Assembly: GCA_026826555.1 (NCBI GenBank)
Contig: JAKSZT010017954.1
Coordinates: forward strand, 3,155,876 to 3,219,875
Direction of reading: 5' to 3'
DNA from: Tolypeutes matacus
Taxonomy: Eukaryota > Chordata > Mammalia > Cingulata > Chlamyphoridae
DNA length: 64,000 bases
Shown: positions 22,801-35,158 of the stretch, piece by piece
Layout of the letters: each line of letters opens with the position of its first letter
How positions within the stretch are numbered: the first letter of the stretch is position 1
Program-made: the position numbers and the translations under genes
Notes under the pieces: generated by a model
Databases searched by the model: none
Seen by the model: only the letters and a program-made list of their open reading frames with translations
What the model was told of the DNA's origin: nothing

Positions 22801-23865
22801 CCTGAACACAGAAGACTCGTTATTGCCTCTGCTTTCACCTGTGAAGGTGTGTATGTGTGTGGGGGCAGGGCTAGAGAGCTGGGGAGGGGCTGATCAAAGG
22901 GCGGGGGTGTGTGTGTTGGAACAGGACCACTGCATTGTGGTCAGGACTTCAGCACTTTAAAAACTGGTCTCAGGGAACTCTGAACAGTCAGAATTGGCCC
23001 TGACCTCCAGAATCACCTTTCTTTTTAAGAAGATAAACCCCATATACGTTAAACGCTAATGCATGTTTGGGACCCTGGTGAGGGTCTGGGGGACCCTGGG
23101 AGGGAAGACAAAGACACCGAGGCCTGGGGAATGGGTCACCTCCCTCCCTCCTCCTTTCCCTCACTTTGTCTGAGCAGCCAGGCTGGTCTGCTCACCTCCG
23201 TGGATCACCCTGAGAGTCCCACCTCCTGATCTTTGCAAGGGCTGACTCTGCCCTTGGCCAGGAATGTCCTTTATCCTTTCTCCACCTGCCTGGATCCTGC
23301 TTGTCCTGAAGGCCCAGCTCTGGGCCTGCTCCCCCATGAAGCCTTCCCACGGCCCCAGCTGGAGGATTCATCCTGGGCCCTGATGACAGTCACCGAGCCC
23401 TTTCACCTGCCGGGCTCAGGGCGCTTGCAGGCCCCGCCCTGTGCTCAGCATTCCCATCTCATTTTATAGGTGTGGACATGGGTCCTGGACGTGTGAAAGT
23501 ATTTGGCCAAGCCCAGATGGAGAGCTGGGGACCCATGCCCCCGAGTCTGGGGGTTGTCTGGGATAGGGTCTGGGGCTCATCAGCTCCTTGGTCTTGGACC
23601 CCCACTCTGCCACACTTTCACAGTGTGAACATGTTCCCACACTGCCCAGCCTCAGTTCTCCCATCTGTGCATTAGGGGCAAGAAAGCCCACTGTCCTGGG
23701 GGAGCCACAAAGACACACCTGAGAGCAGGCCTGGCTCTGGGCAGCCCGGGGTTGAGGCTCTTTGCACCACTTCCTAATTCTGGTCCCTACAGGGACAGAT
23801 GTCACCCGTTCCTGGGGCAAGAGAACCACATAGCCACGAGTCCTTCCCTCCCTTCTGGGAGCTCA
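22801..23865. other. CLDN4-METTL27 tail-to-tail spacer
   Basis: GC-rich spacer with a short GT-rich run near 22845 and an antisense L2-like stretch at about 23250-23480. No gene. Confidence 0.6.
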
Positions 23866-23871
23866 TTTAAT
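23866..23871 (-). terminator. METTL27: Probable METTL27 poly(A) signal ATTAAA
   Basis: The minus-strand hexamer ATTAAA lies 80 nt past the METTL27 stop codon, implying a short 3' UTR of about 100 nt. ATTAAA is the commonest variant signal. Confidence 0.6.
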
Positions 23872-23951
23872 AGGCAGAGCATTCCTGAGGGGCAGAACTG
23901 GCACAATGGACCAATTTTTCCAGATGGAGCTGGCCAGGGCCACAAGGAGGG

Positions 23952-26900
23952 TCAGAGGTCAGGCAGGGGCTGGGGGCTAGGCCTTGTCCCTGCAACCTGG
24001 GCCACTTCCTGCTTGCGGTACAGGTAGACAATGCCGGAGATGAAGCCGTCACCGGCAGAGCTGCCGGGTTCCACCTCGAGCTCAGAGGTGGCCAGCTCCC
24101 ACCGGTCCACAGGCCAGGCCGCCAGGCATTCCCATGCCCCAGCCTGCTCCAGCCTGCCCAGGGTAGCCTCCAGAGCCTCCTTATAGCGAAGGTTGGATGG
24201 GTTGGTCCTGGTGGTCAGACACACCAGCCCACCTGGAGAGAGGTGAGGGAGGAGCAGGTGAGCTGGGTGAGGGGTGGGAGCCATGGCCTCAGGCCCGCCC
24301 CTGCTTGGGAAGGTTGTCCCCTTTTTCTTCATGTCTACAAGGCTGTAAGTTCTTCCAGCATCATCCCCAGGCTGGCCTTTTCCCACTTCCATGCCTCTGA
24401 TGCTCCTAGTTGCCCTTCTGCTTCAACTGAACGATCTCCTATGTACCCTTCAAAGCCCAGCTCATGTGTCCTTTTTCCTGGAAACTCTTGACTGAATCCC
24501 CTGGACAGAAGTGGCTCCCTTCTTGCCACTTACCAGCCCCTCTGCTGGAGTCCAGTGGCAACATCAGCTGTGCCTGGATGCACAGTTAGGAGGGAGGAAG
24601 CACATGGGCTATGGATTTCTCTGGGCCTCACTTTCCCGATATGCAGCAAGGAGATAATTACTGTCTTAAGAAGTCCTGTGTGTAAAATGCCTGGCACGTC
24701 AGATCTAATCCAGGAACCTAGAGTATGCCCAGTGCTGACCTCAGATATATTCTGGATAGACAGGGATAGGGATGACCTAATTACTGGTGTCTGAGAAGGC
24801 TTTCTGGAGGAAGCGGCAAGAAGCAGGGCATTCCTGGCAGGTGTTTTGTTTTTTTTTTTGGGGGGGGGCACACCGTAAAAGGAAGGCTCCCAGGCAGGGA
24901 AGCCCGTTCCATAGTGGGTAGGGCAGGCAGGGCTCTTGGAGGCCTGAGTCCTGCTGGCTCATGGCACTGGAATTTCCTGTCCTCCTGAGCCCCACCTCTA
25001 ACTCTTCTGCTGGCCCTAATGTCCCTGCATCTGTCAGCCTCCTATGGCTCACTGAGGCCCAGACCTGCCCAGACCTGCCCAGGCTGAGCAGCAGGGAGGG
25101 GGTGATTGTGGCGCCCCTCGACCCTCCAGATTCTTTTCTGTAGTCAGGCTGCCCTTGAGATCCTCGCACTCTGCCATACTCCTTTCTGCCTTGTGACTTT
25201 GCTTAAGCCGGGCCTCCCTGGGGACTGCCCTTACTCCTCACTCCAGCCTTTGGCAATGCCTCTCTCAATTCTCCAGGACTGAGCACTCAACAGCCCTCGT
25301 GGCGCCACCTCTACCATGTCCCTGAACCCTCTGGCCCCTTCCTGGTCCCCCTGGGCTTGGTGAACAAGGCTCAGAGGGCAGGGTCTGTATCTTCTCCCCG
25401 CAGCAGAGGCAAGCAGAGGGCAAGACACACAGCAGGAACACAGAAAACACACCTTGCCTGCACACAGGCCCAATGTGTAGAGCTTACAACATGGCATCTC
25501 CCATCTCACCTGAGCTGCCCCATTTCACAGATGAGGAAACTGAGATCAGTAAAAAGAAAAGAGACCTGCCTAAGGGCAGACCATGAATTAGCGAGGAAGC
25601 AGGGGGATACAGGGACTGACTGAGCCCCTACTATGTGCCAGGACTGGAGCAAAGGCATAGTGACATTGTTTCATCCAATTCTCACTGCAGTCCCATGGGG
25701 AAGGGATGAGTGCCACTCCTGTTTCCAGGTGAGAACACGGAGGCCAGAGAGGAGAGTGAAATTCTCAGGTGCCCAGTGCACAGGAGGCAAGCTGGCCCCT
25801 GCTGACCCTGTCTGGTGAAGCCAGGCCACGCTGACCAACTCTGGGAGGAACCCTGCCCCTCACCGGGCCTATGGGGTGGAGAGGACATATGTGTGGGGGT
25901 TGGGCGGGCTGCCCCTCACCTGGCTTGGTGACTCGCAGGAGTTCGGGTACTGCACTGCAGGGCACCTGGCCGTCACTGAGGGCACCCACCACCAGCACTG
26001 CGTCAAAGGTCCCTGTGGCGGGGTGTGGTGTGGGAGTGGGATTCAGTGTGGCCTTGGACCACCCCAAAGGCCTCAGTTCCACCCTGGAGAGGGACAAGGT
26101 TGCTGCCAGTGTCTGCGGGACCCAGATCCTGCAGGGGATACGGCTTAGTTATGGGCTGAGGTCAGATCGTGGGATTGAGGGCTCAGTGAGGGGGGTTCAC
26201 AGTGGCCTAGAGAGGTTCTCAGTAAGGGATTGGGGGATTCGGCAAGAGGGAGGGGGGCTCAGTGAGGACAAGTGGGTGTCAATGAGGAGACTGGGGGCTC
26301 AGGGCAGGCTCAGCAGGGGGCAGAGAAGCTGGGCAAGAGAAGGGGACTCCGCGAGGGTGGGCTTGGTGAAAGGGTGGGCCTTGGGGTACTGGGGGTTGGG
26401 CAGCAGTACCTTCAGGGCTGGGCAGAGGCTCCTGGCCCAGGGTGCAGAGGCTGAGGCGCTGGTAGAGGCCACGGGCCCGGGCCCGTTCCAGCATCTCTGG
26501 GCTTCCATCCACCCCATGGAGCCAGAGGACGCCCCGCCCCCCCCCCTCCGCCCCCGCCCCGGCCCGGGGGACGGGGCTCCAGTCATCCTTCCCACTCTGC
26601 CACTGCCCAGCTGGGTCTCAGCACCTCGGGGAGGGCAATGTGTTTGGGACCAGTGAGTCTGGGGTGGGGCAGAGTTCTGGGGCTGGAGGAAGGAAGTGTG
26701 TGTGGGGGTGGGGGCCGAACAGGGGGCAAAGGGTCTAGGGAGGCCTCACCTCAGCAGCCACCAGGCCAGTGCCACAGGCCACGTCCAGGATCAGGGCAGT
26801 CTGGGGTGGGCCTGGAAGGGCTTGGGTGAGGCAGTCCACGGCCAGGCGGGGGGCGCGGTACTGAAGGGCAGCCACATCCTGGGGACAGAGCACTGAGCCT

Positions 26901-27490
26901 ACCACCCTCCCAGGCCCCAGTGTTTGGGGGGCCACCCGTGTAGTTTAGGAGTTGGCCAGGCCAAATTTATGTGCATGTGGCTTGGGTCCTGCTGGGGCTA
27001 CAGTGAGAGAAGACCTGGGTGGTGGACGGTGCTTTCCACTGCCAAGGGGGCACTGCTGGGGGTGGACTCAGCCTCTTGGGACCCTCTCTGCAAGCTGGGA
27101 CAGCACTTTCTGCCGGGCCCACCGTGAGCCCACGATGGCATTTCCTCCAGGCAGCCCCTCTGCCTGGGGTGCGGCCCCAGGATGGGGAGGTCTTGGCCCC
27201 TGCTCTTTAGGGGCTGCCAATCTAGAGGCGGGGGCCTGGGCAGAGGGCAGAGGAGGGGTCAGTGCGGGAGCGGGCAGGACGGCAGGGTGCCCACGCGGGG
27301 CGCACTTCGTCCTCACCGCCGCCCTGGGGCGCAGAGAGGGACACTGAGGCTGGGCGCCGACTGTTACCTGGTCGTAATCCGGGGCCCAGCGGTCATAGAA
27401 CTGGAGTGCAAGGGCCGGGTGCGTGACGCTGTGCACCGCCCCGACCCGCGCTCGCGCGTCGCGCAGCCGCCCGCCCTCCTCCTGCGCCAT
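23952..27490 (-). CDS. METTL27: Methyltransferase-like protein 27, five coding exons
   Basis: Predicted class I SAM-dependent methyltransferase; substrate unknown. Coding exons in transcript order: 27490-27368, 26878-26750, 26545-26410, 26012-25920, 24232-23952. They sum to 762 nt, 253 residues plus stop, without a frameshift. All introns are GT-AG (donors CAG|GTAACA, GAG|GTGAGG, AAG|GTACTG, CAG|GTGAGG). Landmarks: FYDRWAPDYDQ at the end of exon 1; motif I LDVACGTG with D73 and G77-G79; post-I acidic VDGSPEML (96-103); TFDAVLVVGALSDGQVP (131-147) as motif IV region; GLVCLTTRTN near 163-172. The start MAQEEGG has a strong context (A at -3, G at +4); an in-frame upstream ATG at 27655 is less likely. 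Oddity: exon 3 begins in a G-run with a poor acceptor, coding GGGRGV. Confidence 0.93.
24290..24520 (-). repeat. L2 3' end relic in METTL27 intron 4
   Basis: Antisense L2 wording (CCCTTCAAAGCCCAGCTCAT and a following TTCCTGGAAACTC) just upstream of exon 5 in transcript sense. Confidence 0.5.
25620..25800 (-). repeat. MIR SINE in METTL27 intron 4
   Basis: CCCCTACTATGTGCCAGGAC, a TCATCCAATTCTCACTGCAG-type middle and GTGAGAACACGGAGGCCAGA give the antisense MIR order. Confidence 0.7.
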
Positions 27491-27830
27491 GTTCCGCGGG
27501 GGGGACGGCCTCCCCGCCCCAGGCCCGCCGCGCAGGCTGTCAGGACGCGGCCTCAGCCCCAGCCCCCACTTCACAGGTGGGGACACTGAGCACAAAGGGG
27601 GCCGGGGGCGCGGACTGCGCGGAGGACTTGGCCCTAGGCCGCGCGGAGCGGACATCCCGGGAAAGAGGGGGCGGGGCTGGCGCGCGCGTGCGGGGAGGGT
27701 CCCCCCCCCGAACTCGGGGCGGGGCCTGTACGCGGAGCCGCCGTCCTCGGTGATTGGCTTCCCGCTAAGATAAACTATCCAATGAAAGGAAGACGCTGGC
27801 AGCCCGCCCCCGCCCCATCAGCCAATGAGC
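27250..27830 (-). promoter_or_regulatory. METTL27: METTL27 CpG-island promoter with three CCAAT boxes
   Basis: CpG-dense sequence spans exon 1 and its upstream side. Upstream of the gene are CCAAT boxes at 27753-27757 (minus), 27779-27783 (plus) and 27822-27826 (plus), a GC box CCGCCCCCGCCCC at about 27803-27815, and an AGATAA GATA core near 27768-27773. No TATA box. This is a typical dispersed-start housekeeping promoter. Confidence 0.65.
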
Positions 27831-28715
27831 TCCAGGTTCTCGGCCCTCCTCCAACCTAGGAAGGCTCGGGACTCCCAAGACCGTTTTCTGGTCTCGGGAT
27901 TTAGGGCGTCCTTTGTGTCCTGGCCCCTGCGCCACCCTCCGCCCTCAAGTAGAAACACCTGTACTGTTCGCCCCCACCTGCCCTTCAAGCTCCCAACGTC
28001 CTGAGAAACCCCGTTTCCTAACTACAAGAACTTTTAGGCAGTGAGGATCCTCTGAATTCTTAGGACCTAACGGAAGGATCTAGAATCAGCCGTCATTTTT
28101 AGAACCTTCACCAAGGTCCAGGCAAGCCGTCCAGTAGGACTTCTGCGATGATGGGAATGTGCAGTGAATCGTGCTGCCCAGTATGGTAGCCACTAGCCAC
28201 ATGTGGCTGTTGAGTGTTTGAAACATGGCTAATGCGAAGAGGAACTGTTTAATTCTATTTTGCTTTAATAATTTTTTTGTAAGACAAATTGGAGTCGCGT
28301 TTGTAGACTGAAAGCAATTTTTTCGGGACACCAAAGTTTTGCTGCAACAAAGGAAGCCAAAACGAAGTAGCTTCCTGGGGGACAACGATTTCTGGAATGG
28401 CAAATGATTTTTATAGACATAATAAGGAAGTTAGTGGGAGTCCTACTGATTGGACTGGACCGGGGTTTGTTCATCTTATAAGGGCGGATTTAGGGCATTC
28501 AGGTGGGCTTTATTTTGTATTGAGTCAAAGGTAATGAACTAGGGGTTTTGATTGACTATCTGGGTTACCTGTCTTGGTGGGGATTTCAAATTTCAAAAGA
28601 TGAAAACTCAAGAGGGTGTTTTTTTGTTTCTTTGGCTCTAAGGGGTCTGCAGGACTTTCTCTGTACAATTTTATCAATTTAAATAGCCATACCGTATTGG
28701 ACAGTGCAGGGAGCC

Positions 28716-28940
28716 TTGCCACTCAAAGGATGGTCCACAGACTTGCAGCATCCACATCTGCACCATCAGCTTGAGTTGCTCCAGGGGAGGCCCTTAGGGA
28801 GCTTTCTAGAAATGCCAATTCTCAGGCTGGGCCCCAGACCTACTGCATCAGAATCAGATTGCTGAGGGTGGGGCCCAGAAATCTGTATTTTAACAAAGTC
28901 TCCAGGTGATTGCCATGCAGCTCAAGTTTGAGAAGCACTG
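28716..28940. mobile_element. hAT-Charlie-type MER relic (MER5/MER20-like)
   Basis: Internal GGGCCCCAGACCTACTGCAT and TGATTGCCATGCAGCTCAAG, and the terminal AGTTTGAGAAGCACTG, are typical of nonautonomous hAT elements of this group. The left end CACTCAAAGGATGGTCC is the degenerate partner. Confidence 0.6.
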
Positions 28941-29589
28941 GCCTAGAGGAATTGGGTAGGGGATCAAGGTTGGAGCAGGCAGGGTTTAGGAGGCCCTGTT
29001 ACAGCTGTGCAGGCGGGAGGTGATGGTGCCTGAATGTGAGTAGAGGTCATGGCATCGGAGTGGATGATTTCAGAGATGTTTAGGAGGTGAAGCAGCGGGC
29101 TTTGAAGGCTGGCAGGTTGTGTGGAATGGGGAAGTGAGATGTCAGGAGTGAGGGCCAAGTTTCTAGCTTTCCCCCTTGGGTTGATAGTGGTGGCATTCAC
29201 AGCAGGGGGAGTCCAGGATGTGGAGCAGCCTTGGGGGTGGGGTGGGGGAAGAGGATGTAAACAGTTTGGGCCATGTTGAGGTTTCTATGATGTGATTATG
29301 AGGCTTCAGGGTCATGGGCAAAATTGGTGGTGGCTGAGGCAGCTGTTAAGCATAGGATTGTGCAGTGGGGAGAAGGGGAGAGGGCTCAGGATCCAGCTTG
29401 AGGACCCCCAACACTTCAGAGCAGGCAGAGGAAGAGTGGCTGGGGAGGGGCGGTAGAGAAAACCCAGAGAAAGTTAGGAAGCTGAGAACAGAGAGTGTTT
29501 CAGAAGGATGGGGGATGGCCAAGGATGTCCATCGTTGCTGAGAGCGGGTGTAAAGTGAAGTTTAAAAAGTGAGTGCTGGATATAGGGAC

Positions 29590-29960
29590 ATGTAGCTCTT
29601 TGGTGGCCAGTGCTGAGTTGGTCTTTTCTTCCTGAGCTAGGTGTCCGGCCTCCTGTGCGTGTCGCTGTGGCAGACTTCTGGCTAGTGGAAGGTGGAGGGA
29701 GTGAAGTCCTCTCTTTCCAGGCTTGGACCCTAAAATCCTGTATGATCCCCTATGGAGAAGGCTCCAAGCACCCAGAGGAGTGTGGAACTACAAGCTGAAA
29801 GTGTGTGAGACCCTAAATGATTGTGTGCAGCCATGCCCACTCTCCCAACCCACATTGTGCTGGAACATGAAGAAGAAATAAACTATCCATGTGTAAGAGG
29901 TTTCAGGCTTTGTCTATTACACTAGCCAGCGTCATTTACCTTAATACAGTGATCTTGACA
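29590..29960 (+). mobile_element. Old LTR-like remnant (MaLR/ERVL-like 3' part)
   Basis: The order resembles an ancient mammalian LTR: a CTAGTGGAAGGTGG stretch, then GAAGAAATAAACTATCCATG (poly(A) signal AATAAA at 29877-29882), then a tail ending in CTATTACACTAG. No internal retroviral sequence seen. Assignment is tentative. Confidence 0.4.
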
Positions 29961-32922
29961 AGAGCAGTTTTGGGGCAGTGGGGGTGGTGGTGGGAACCCA
30001 GATCTCAGCGGTCACCAGCCAAGATCCAAATCCAAATCTGTCTTCCTGGAAATTTGTACAATGAACCGCTACCTGTTGGGTGTTTGGCTGCCAATAGCAG
30101 AACACCTGCAGAGCAGTGGCTTAAGCAGAGGGGGATCCACTGGTCTAAGACAAGCAGCCTGAGGTCATCGCTCCTCTCTGCCACCTTTTGCATATAGGCC
30201 TTTGTCCTCACACCTGTGACATCATGGTGCTCCACCTCCCCACAGGAAGAAGGATGAAAGGCGAAAAGCTGTATCAGCTGAGTTATTCCTTTTAAAAAAC
30301 TTTATTGGATGCCCCACCCGGTACCTTCTGCCTCAGCTACCACTAGTCACTGGGAGGTGGGTGGGGAGGGGGAGGCTGGGGATGGGGTTAGGTCAGCCAA
30401 GCACCAGGGTGGGCTCCGGCTCTGCCGTCTCATACTTGATGTAGATCAGTAAGGATTTATTGGGCACCTACTGCTGGCCGGGCCCTGGGCGGGGCCCTGG
30501 GGTCACATGGATGAATCTGAAACAGCGCCCCCACCCCGCATGGGTCAGTGGGGAAGCCGGGCCGGGTGGTTCTCCATCCAGATGGCTCATTAGCTACTAT
30601 GTAGAAATGTGCAGCCTTGGTCTTCAAAGTCTCCCCCCACCCCCCTGGTGATCAGGACCACATTGGGGATGTGTGTGTGACCCTTCAAGTAAGCTGGGAG
30701 CCGCCAAGTAAACTTGTGGGGCCAATGGGAGGCCGTCCTGATGGACCAGCAGAGGATGACGTGGGTGGCTCCAGGGGAGGTCCTCGGGGACCCCCCTGAC
30801 CTGGCTGAGTAGCCCCTCAGCACCTTCTATTGGTGATGAGACTGCTCACTGATCGGAGGCCGCCATTTGTGGCACCAGTGTGGCTCTGACAGGAGCCCTG
30901 GCAGAGGTCATGACTTGCCAAGGGGGACAGCAGTGGCCGCTGCTTTGCTCACCCCCTCCCCCAGGCATAGGCCCCAGGCCCCACCCAGCCTACCCTCTCC
31001 TCTCCCCTCCCCTCTAGCCTTGGGGCCAGCAGGCCTTTCCCTGACTCATCTCTCTAGTCCTTCAGCCCTCAGGTTCCAAGCTTTGGGAACTCAAAGGCTT
31101 TTCTGTGTCTTTTGCAGAAAATAACCCTTTTCAAGGGCATTGGTACTACCTGGTCCAGCTGCCGCCAAAATCGGGGGGGGGGGTTGGGTGAAAAGAAATA
31201 GTTTGGGGGTGGGAAACGGCAAGCAAAAGCATCAATTCATCTTTCAAAACTGTTATCCGGCCCCATAGATGTCCGAGCCCAGGGCCAAGGGTGCGGGTGG
31301 CTCCAGGAGGACAGGCAGGAGCCACTGGATGGCCAGAGAGGGTGGATTGGGGGGGGGCATGTCAAGCTGAGATGACAGCATGGGCAAGGCATGGAGTTGC
31401 AAGAGGCCATGAGTTTTGGGGAAAGGCAAGGCTTTCAAGGGTGTGAGGGTGAGGACGTGGGGGGTCAGCTGAGGTGCTTCTGAGGATAAGTGTCAGAAAA
31501 TCCAACCCAAGCAGCTTCAATAGCAGGGATTTGCCATTTCCTCTTACAACCAGATGCCCAGCGCCTGGCAGTATCAAGGCTGGCGTGTGGCCCACTGATT
31601 CCGCCAAGGACCCAGGCTCTGTCCATTCTCCCAGTTGGCCACCCTGTGTGCCTGCCCTGTTGTCCCGGTCACAAGATGGTGGCAGCAGCCCAGGCAAGTA
31701 GTAATGCCCCAAGGCAAGCTAGGAGTAGGAGGGAGCTTCTCCTTGTGCGTCTCTTTGTGTCTGGGGGAAGGTATTTCCCAGAAGCCTCCAGTAGACTCCC
31801 CGATCTCCTCTTGCCCAGGATTGCTTTGACTGTTCAGCCCGAGCTGCAGGGCAGGCTGGGAGAGCGTGGGCCTGGCACTTTCCGGCACTGGTGTGGGAAA
31901 TGAGCTCTGCCTCCAAGAAGAAGGGATAGGGGAATGAATGGCTGTTGGTGCAAACCTCTGGTGTTCAAACAAGTGTGTGGTGCATGCTTCTGATTGGCGG
32001 AGCAGCCACAGGTGGAGCTGCGGCCCGGTGCAGGGCCCAAGCCACAGAGGGCATGCTTTTCAGCCATGGACGCACTTCCTGACCGTGGATGAGCCACGGG
32101 GAAGACAGGGTCGTGTTTTTACAAAAATGCTCAGAAGGCTGTGGCCAGCTGGCGTGGCGCTGCTGGCTAGTAAGCAGATACCCCTCCATGGCATCCCCTA
32201 CCTCTGCTCAGGATGCCAGCTCTTGCTTAAAATAATTGCAACAGCCTCAGAGCTTGCAGGTCACCCGGGCCACTCTCCACACTGCCTTCTGGAGCCTGGG
32301 GATGGGAGGCAACTTCCCTTTCTCCTGTTTTCCCTTTGTACCCAAAGCTGCCCCTGCTCAGTCTCAGTTGCTGCCTCCTGCTCCTCACCTCCACCCTCCT
32401 CTGACCCGGGCGAGCCCTCCTTTCTTTATCTACGCCCACTTCCTAGGTGAGCTCATCCAGCCCCGGGGCTTTAAGTACTGTTTATGTGCCGCTGACTCCC
32501 CAAATGGTGACTCCTAGTCCTGACTCTCCCCTGGTCTCTGGACTTACCCACCCAGCTGCGCACTTGACATCTCCCCTTGGAGTCCACGGCCTCACGCTGG
32601 CAAGGTGCTGAAATCCGACTCCCTGCTCCCCCATCCACTCTTCCTTGGGCTCCTGTACCACAATCACCCAGGGCCTCAGACCAAGTTATCCCCCCCTGCC
32701 GCCCACACTCTGTCCCTCAGCAAATCCCGTGGACACCAAATAAACCTTCTCTCCCCTCTGTCTCTGCCACACCGGTCCCAGTCACCCCGTCCATTGCCCA
32801 GACCCCTGCAGCAGCCTCCTCACTGGCCTCCCTGCCCTCTCCTTTTCCCCTTACCCACAGCCCATTTTCCTCACAGTAGCCAGTGGAAGGAGTACCGATT
32901 ATTATTTTAAAAATTTGATGGA

Positions 32923-33011
32923 GGGGAGTGGCTGTAGCTCGGTGGTCGAGTGCCTACTTCCCATGTACCAGGTCCTGGGTTCAATCCCCAGTACCACCTA
33001 AAAAAGAAAAA
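32923..33011 (+). repeat. DAS-type SINE monomer
   Basis: GGGGAGTGGCTGTAGCTCGG head, CTGGGTTCAATCCCC B-box, then a short A-rich tail AAAAAAGAAAAA. Confidence 0.8.
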
Positions 33012-34345
33012 CTTAATAGAAAATTTCAAGCATGCACAAAAGAGATTAGTACACCCCCCATGTATTTGTTGCCCCATTTCAATAGTTAAAACGTGTCCAA
33101 CCAGAGTGATGTTTTTACAGCATAAATTTGATGAGTTTACCCCCCCTGCTTAAAACCTAAAATCCAAATTCCTTACCAATTTTATCTTCAACCCTTCTCC
33201 TTGCTTAGCCATCCTGGTCTCTGCTGTCCCTGGAACTTGCCAAGTTGGCTTAGGCCTCAGGGCCTTTGCCCTGCTGTTCTTTCATCTGGCTCACTCTTCA
33301 AATATTTGCTTGACTGGCTCATTACCAACCTTCAGGAACCTACCACCCAGAATGAGCAAACGTTAACATTTTGTCATCCTTGCCTCAGCATGTGTGGATG
33401 TAGAAAAAGAAGAGAGGATTGCAGATGAAGCTGGCATTCCTTGGTCCCCAGGGAACTAGCTGCCACCATGAATGGGCGGGGCCCTTCTAGGATGTGTTTT
33501 TATATAGATTTTTACTGCATATATGATGTGTCCAGAACATATATTGCTTTATGGGTTTGAAAACATTTATGTAAATGCCATCATGCCATAGCTATCATTA
33601 TAGATATCAGTCTGGAACTTTCCTTTTTCACTTATTACATTTCTGAGAGCTTGATACATCGATGCAGTTAGAACTCATTCATTCTAACTACTGCTTAAGT
33701 CATCCCTCAGATGGGTACGCCCATTTTGTTTACCCACGTCCCTGTTGAGGGAAACAATGCTGCCACAGCCTTGTCCACGTCTCTTTGTTCACAGGTGGAT
33801 GTTTCTCCAAGAAGGTGCTTTTTAAACTGGGCCTTGCAACCGTTGGAGGGCAGTGAAAACAATCCGGTCGGTTGCGAAATAGAACAGGATAGAAAATAAA
33901 TGAGCACTTTGCGCATAGTAAAGGTAATTATTGCTTTGTTTAATTCTCGTCTCAGTTTCACGTGTGTGTAATGGGCGGCTTTGGAAAATGAACTTCTCAC
34001 TGTGCGTAGCAATCAAAGTTTGGAAACCAATGTGGAACTGCTGAGCTAGCTGCTTGCCCCAGTCTCACCCATGCTTGGCATATTGTCAGACTTTCCTGTT
34101 TTTGTGAATGAGTGTGGGATAATATCTCTTTGTGGTTTTAATTTGCATCTCCGTAATCACTAATAAGGCTGAACTACTCTTCATAAGTTTACCGGCTGTT
34201 TGGAGTTCCCCTTCTGTGAATTGCTTTGCCCCCCTCTTTTTTCTATTGAGTCATTTGATTTTTTCTTATTGACCTGTAGGAGTACTTTATATATTCTGGA
34301 TACTGACTCTTGGACAGTTTCATGTGTTGCAAACATCTTCCAGGG
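33012..34345 (-). mobile_element. Mosaic of old L1M and L2 fragments
   Basis: 33012-33110 and 33340-33720 resemble antisense L1ME 3' ends. 33140-33330 is antisense L2 (GGCCTTTGCCCTGCTGTTCT). 34080-34345 is antisense L1M (TTTGATTTTTTCTTATTGAC wording). About 33740-34060 is an interrupting sequence I cannot name. No coding potential. Confidence 0.5.
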
Positions 34346-35111
34346 TGTCACTTGCCTTTGGCTTTGCTGGTGATGTCTGTACACCTGATTCAGCCACAAG
34401 GAAGTTATCAGTGACTTGGGCCAGGGCAGTGGCAGCTGGAAGATGGCCAGTGGCTGGGGATGGGGTGGGATGAGAGGTTTACTGCAGGAGCTTAGATGCT
34501 CCTTCACCAGCTTGGTTTATACCGTGCGGAGGAGCATTTTCTTTGGGCCAAGGGAGGTGTGGGGGAGAAAAGAGCAAGTAGACAAATGGGAAGGGTTGAG
34601 GATAGGGTCGTGGGTGGGAGAATATCCCACAGAAAGATCTGGTAAGTTGGCAGAAAAGAGAGGAGCTAAAAACATTGGTTCCAAACTGATCAATAAATGA
34701 ATTGGTGAAAATTATGGATATTTCCTGCTGCTTTTTTTTTTTTTTTTACATTTTGATATTTGTATCCCACAGGTGTGACTTTGCGAACTGTTGCTTGCAT
34801 TTATATATTTTTGTCCATTGATCAGAGCTTTTCTTTCTGGGGAGAATAATGTTTTTAAATGATGGGATGGTTTGGCAACTTTAAATGCTTCTTTTTAAAA
34901 AGCATTTTTATAGCATTTCTTTCATTTTTATGTTAAAAATATTGTGAATTAATTTTAAGGTAGCAGTGATCTTTATATTTGGCAGTGTTTTCTGGAACTT
35001 CAAAATCTACTCTTGGGCTCCAAGTAGATTGCCCAAAAGCAGACTAGTTAAAAACAAATCTTTCTACACATCAGATTGTGAATAAAATTTATGCAACCTG
35101 GGTGATGTATT

Positions 35112-35157
<46 letters not shown>

Positions 35158-35158
35158 A
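35112..35158. repeat. (TA)n(CA)n compound microsatellite
   Basis: About 11 TA units run directly into about 12 CA units. Confidence 0.95.

Noticed and set aside
25871..26656. 261-codon plus-strand open frame
   Set aside because: It lies antisense to METTL27 exons 3 and 4 and a G-rich degenerate repeat in intron 3. The opposite strand explains the exon portions.
30300..30305. Minus-strand AATAAA preceded by a short open frame ending near 30393
   Set aside because: The upstream sequence (about 30450-30520) is an old interspersed repeat and no exon structure or conserved protein could be traced.
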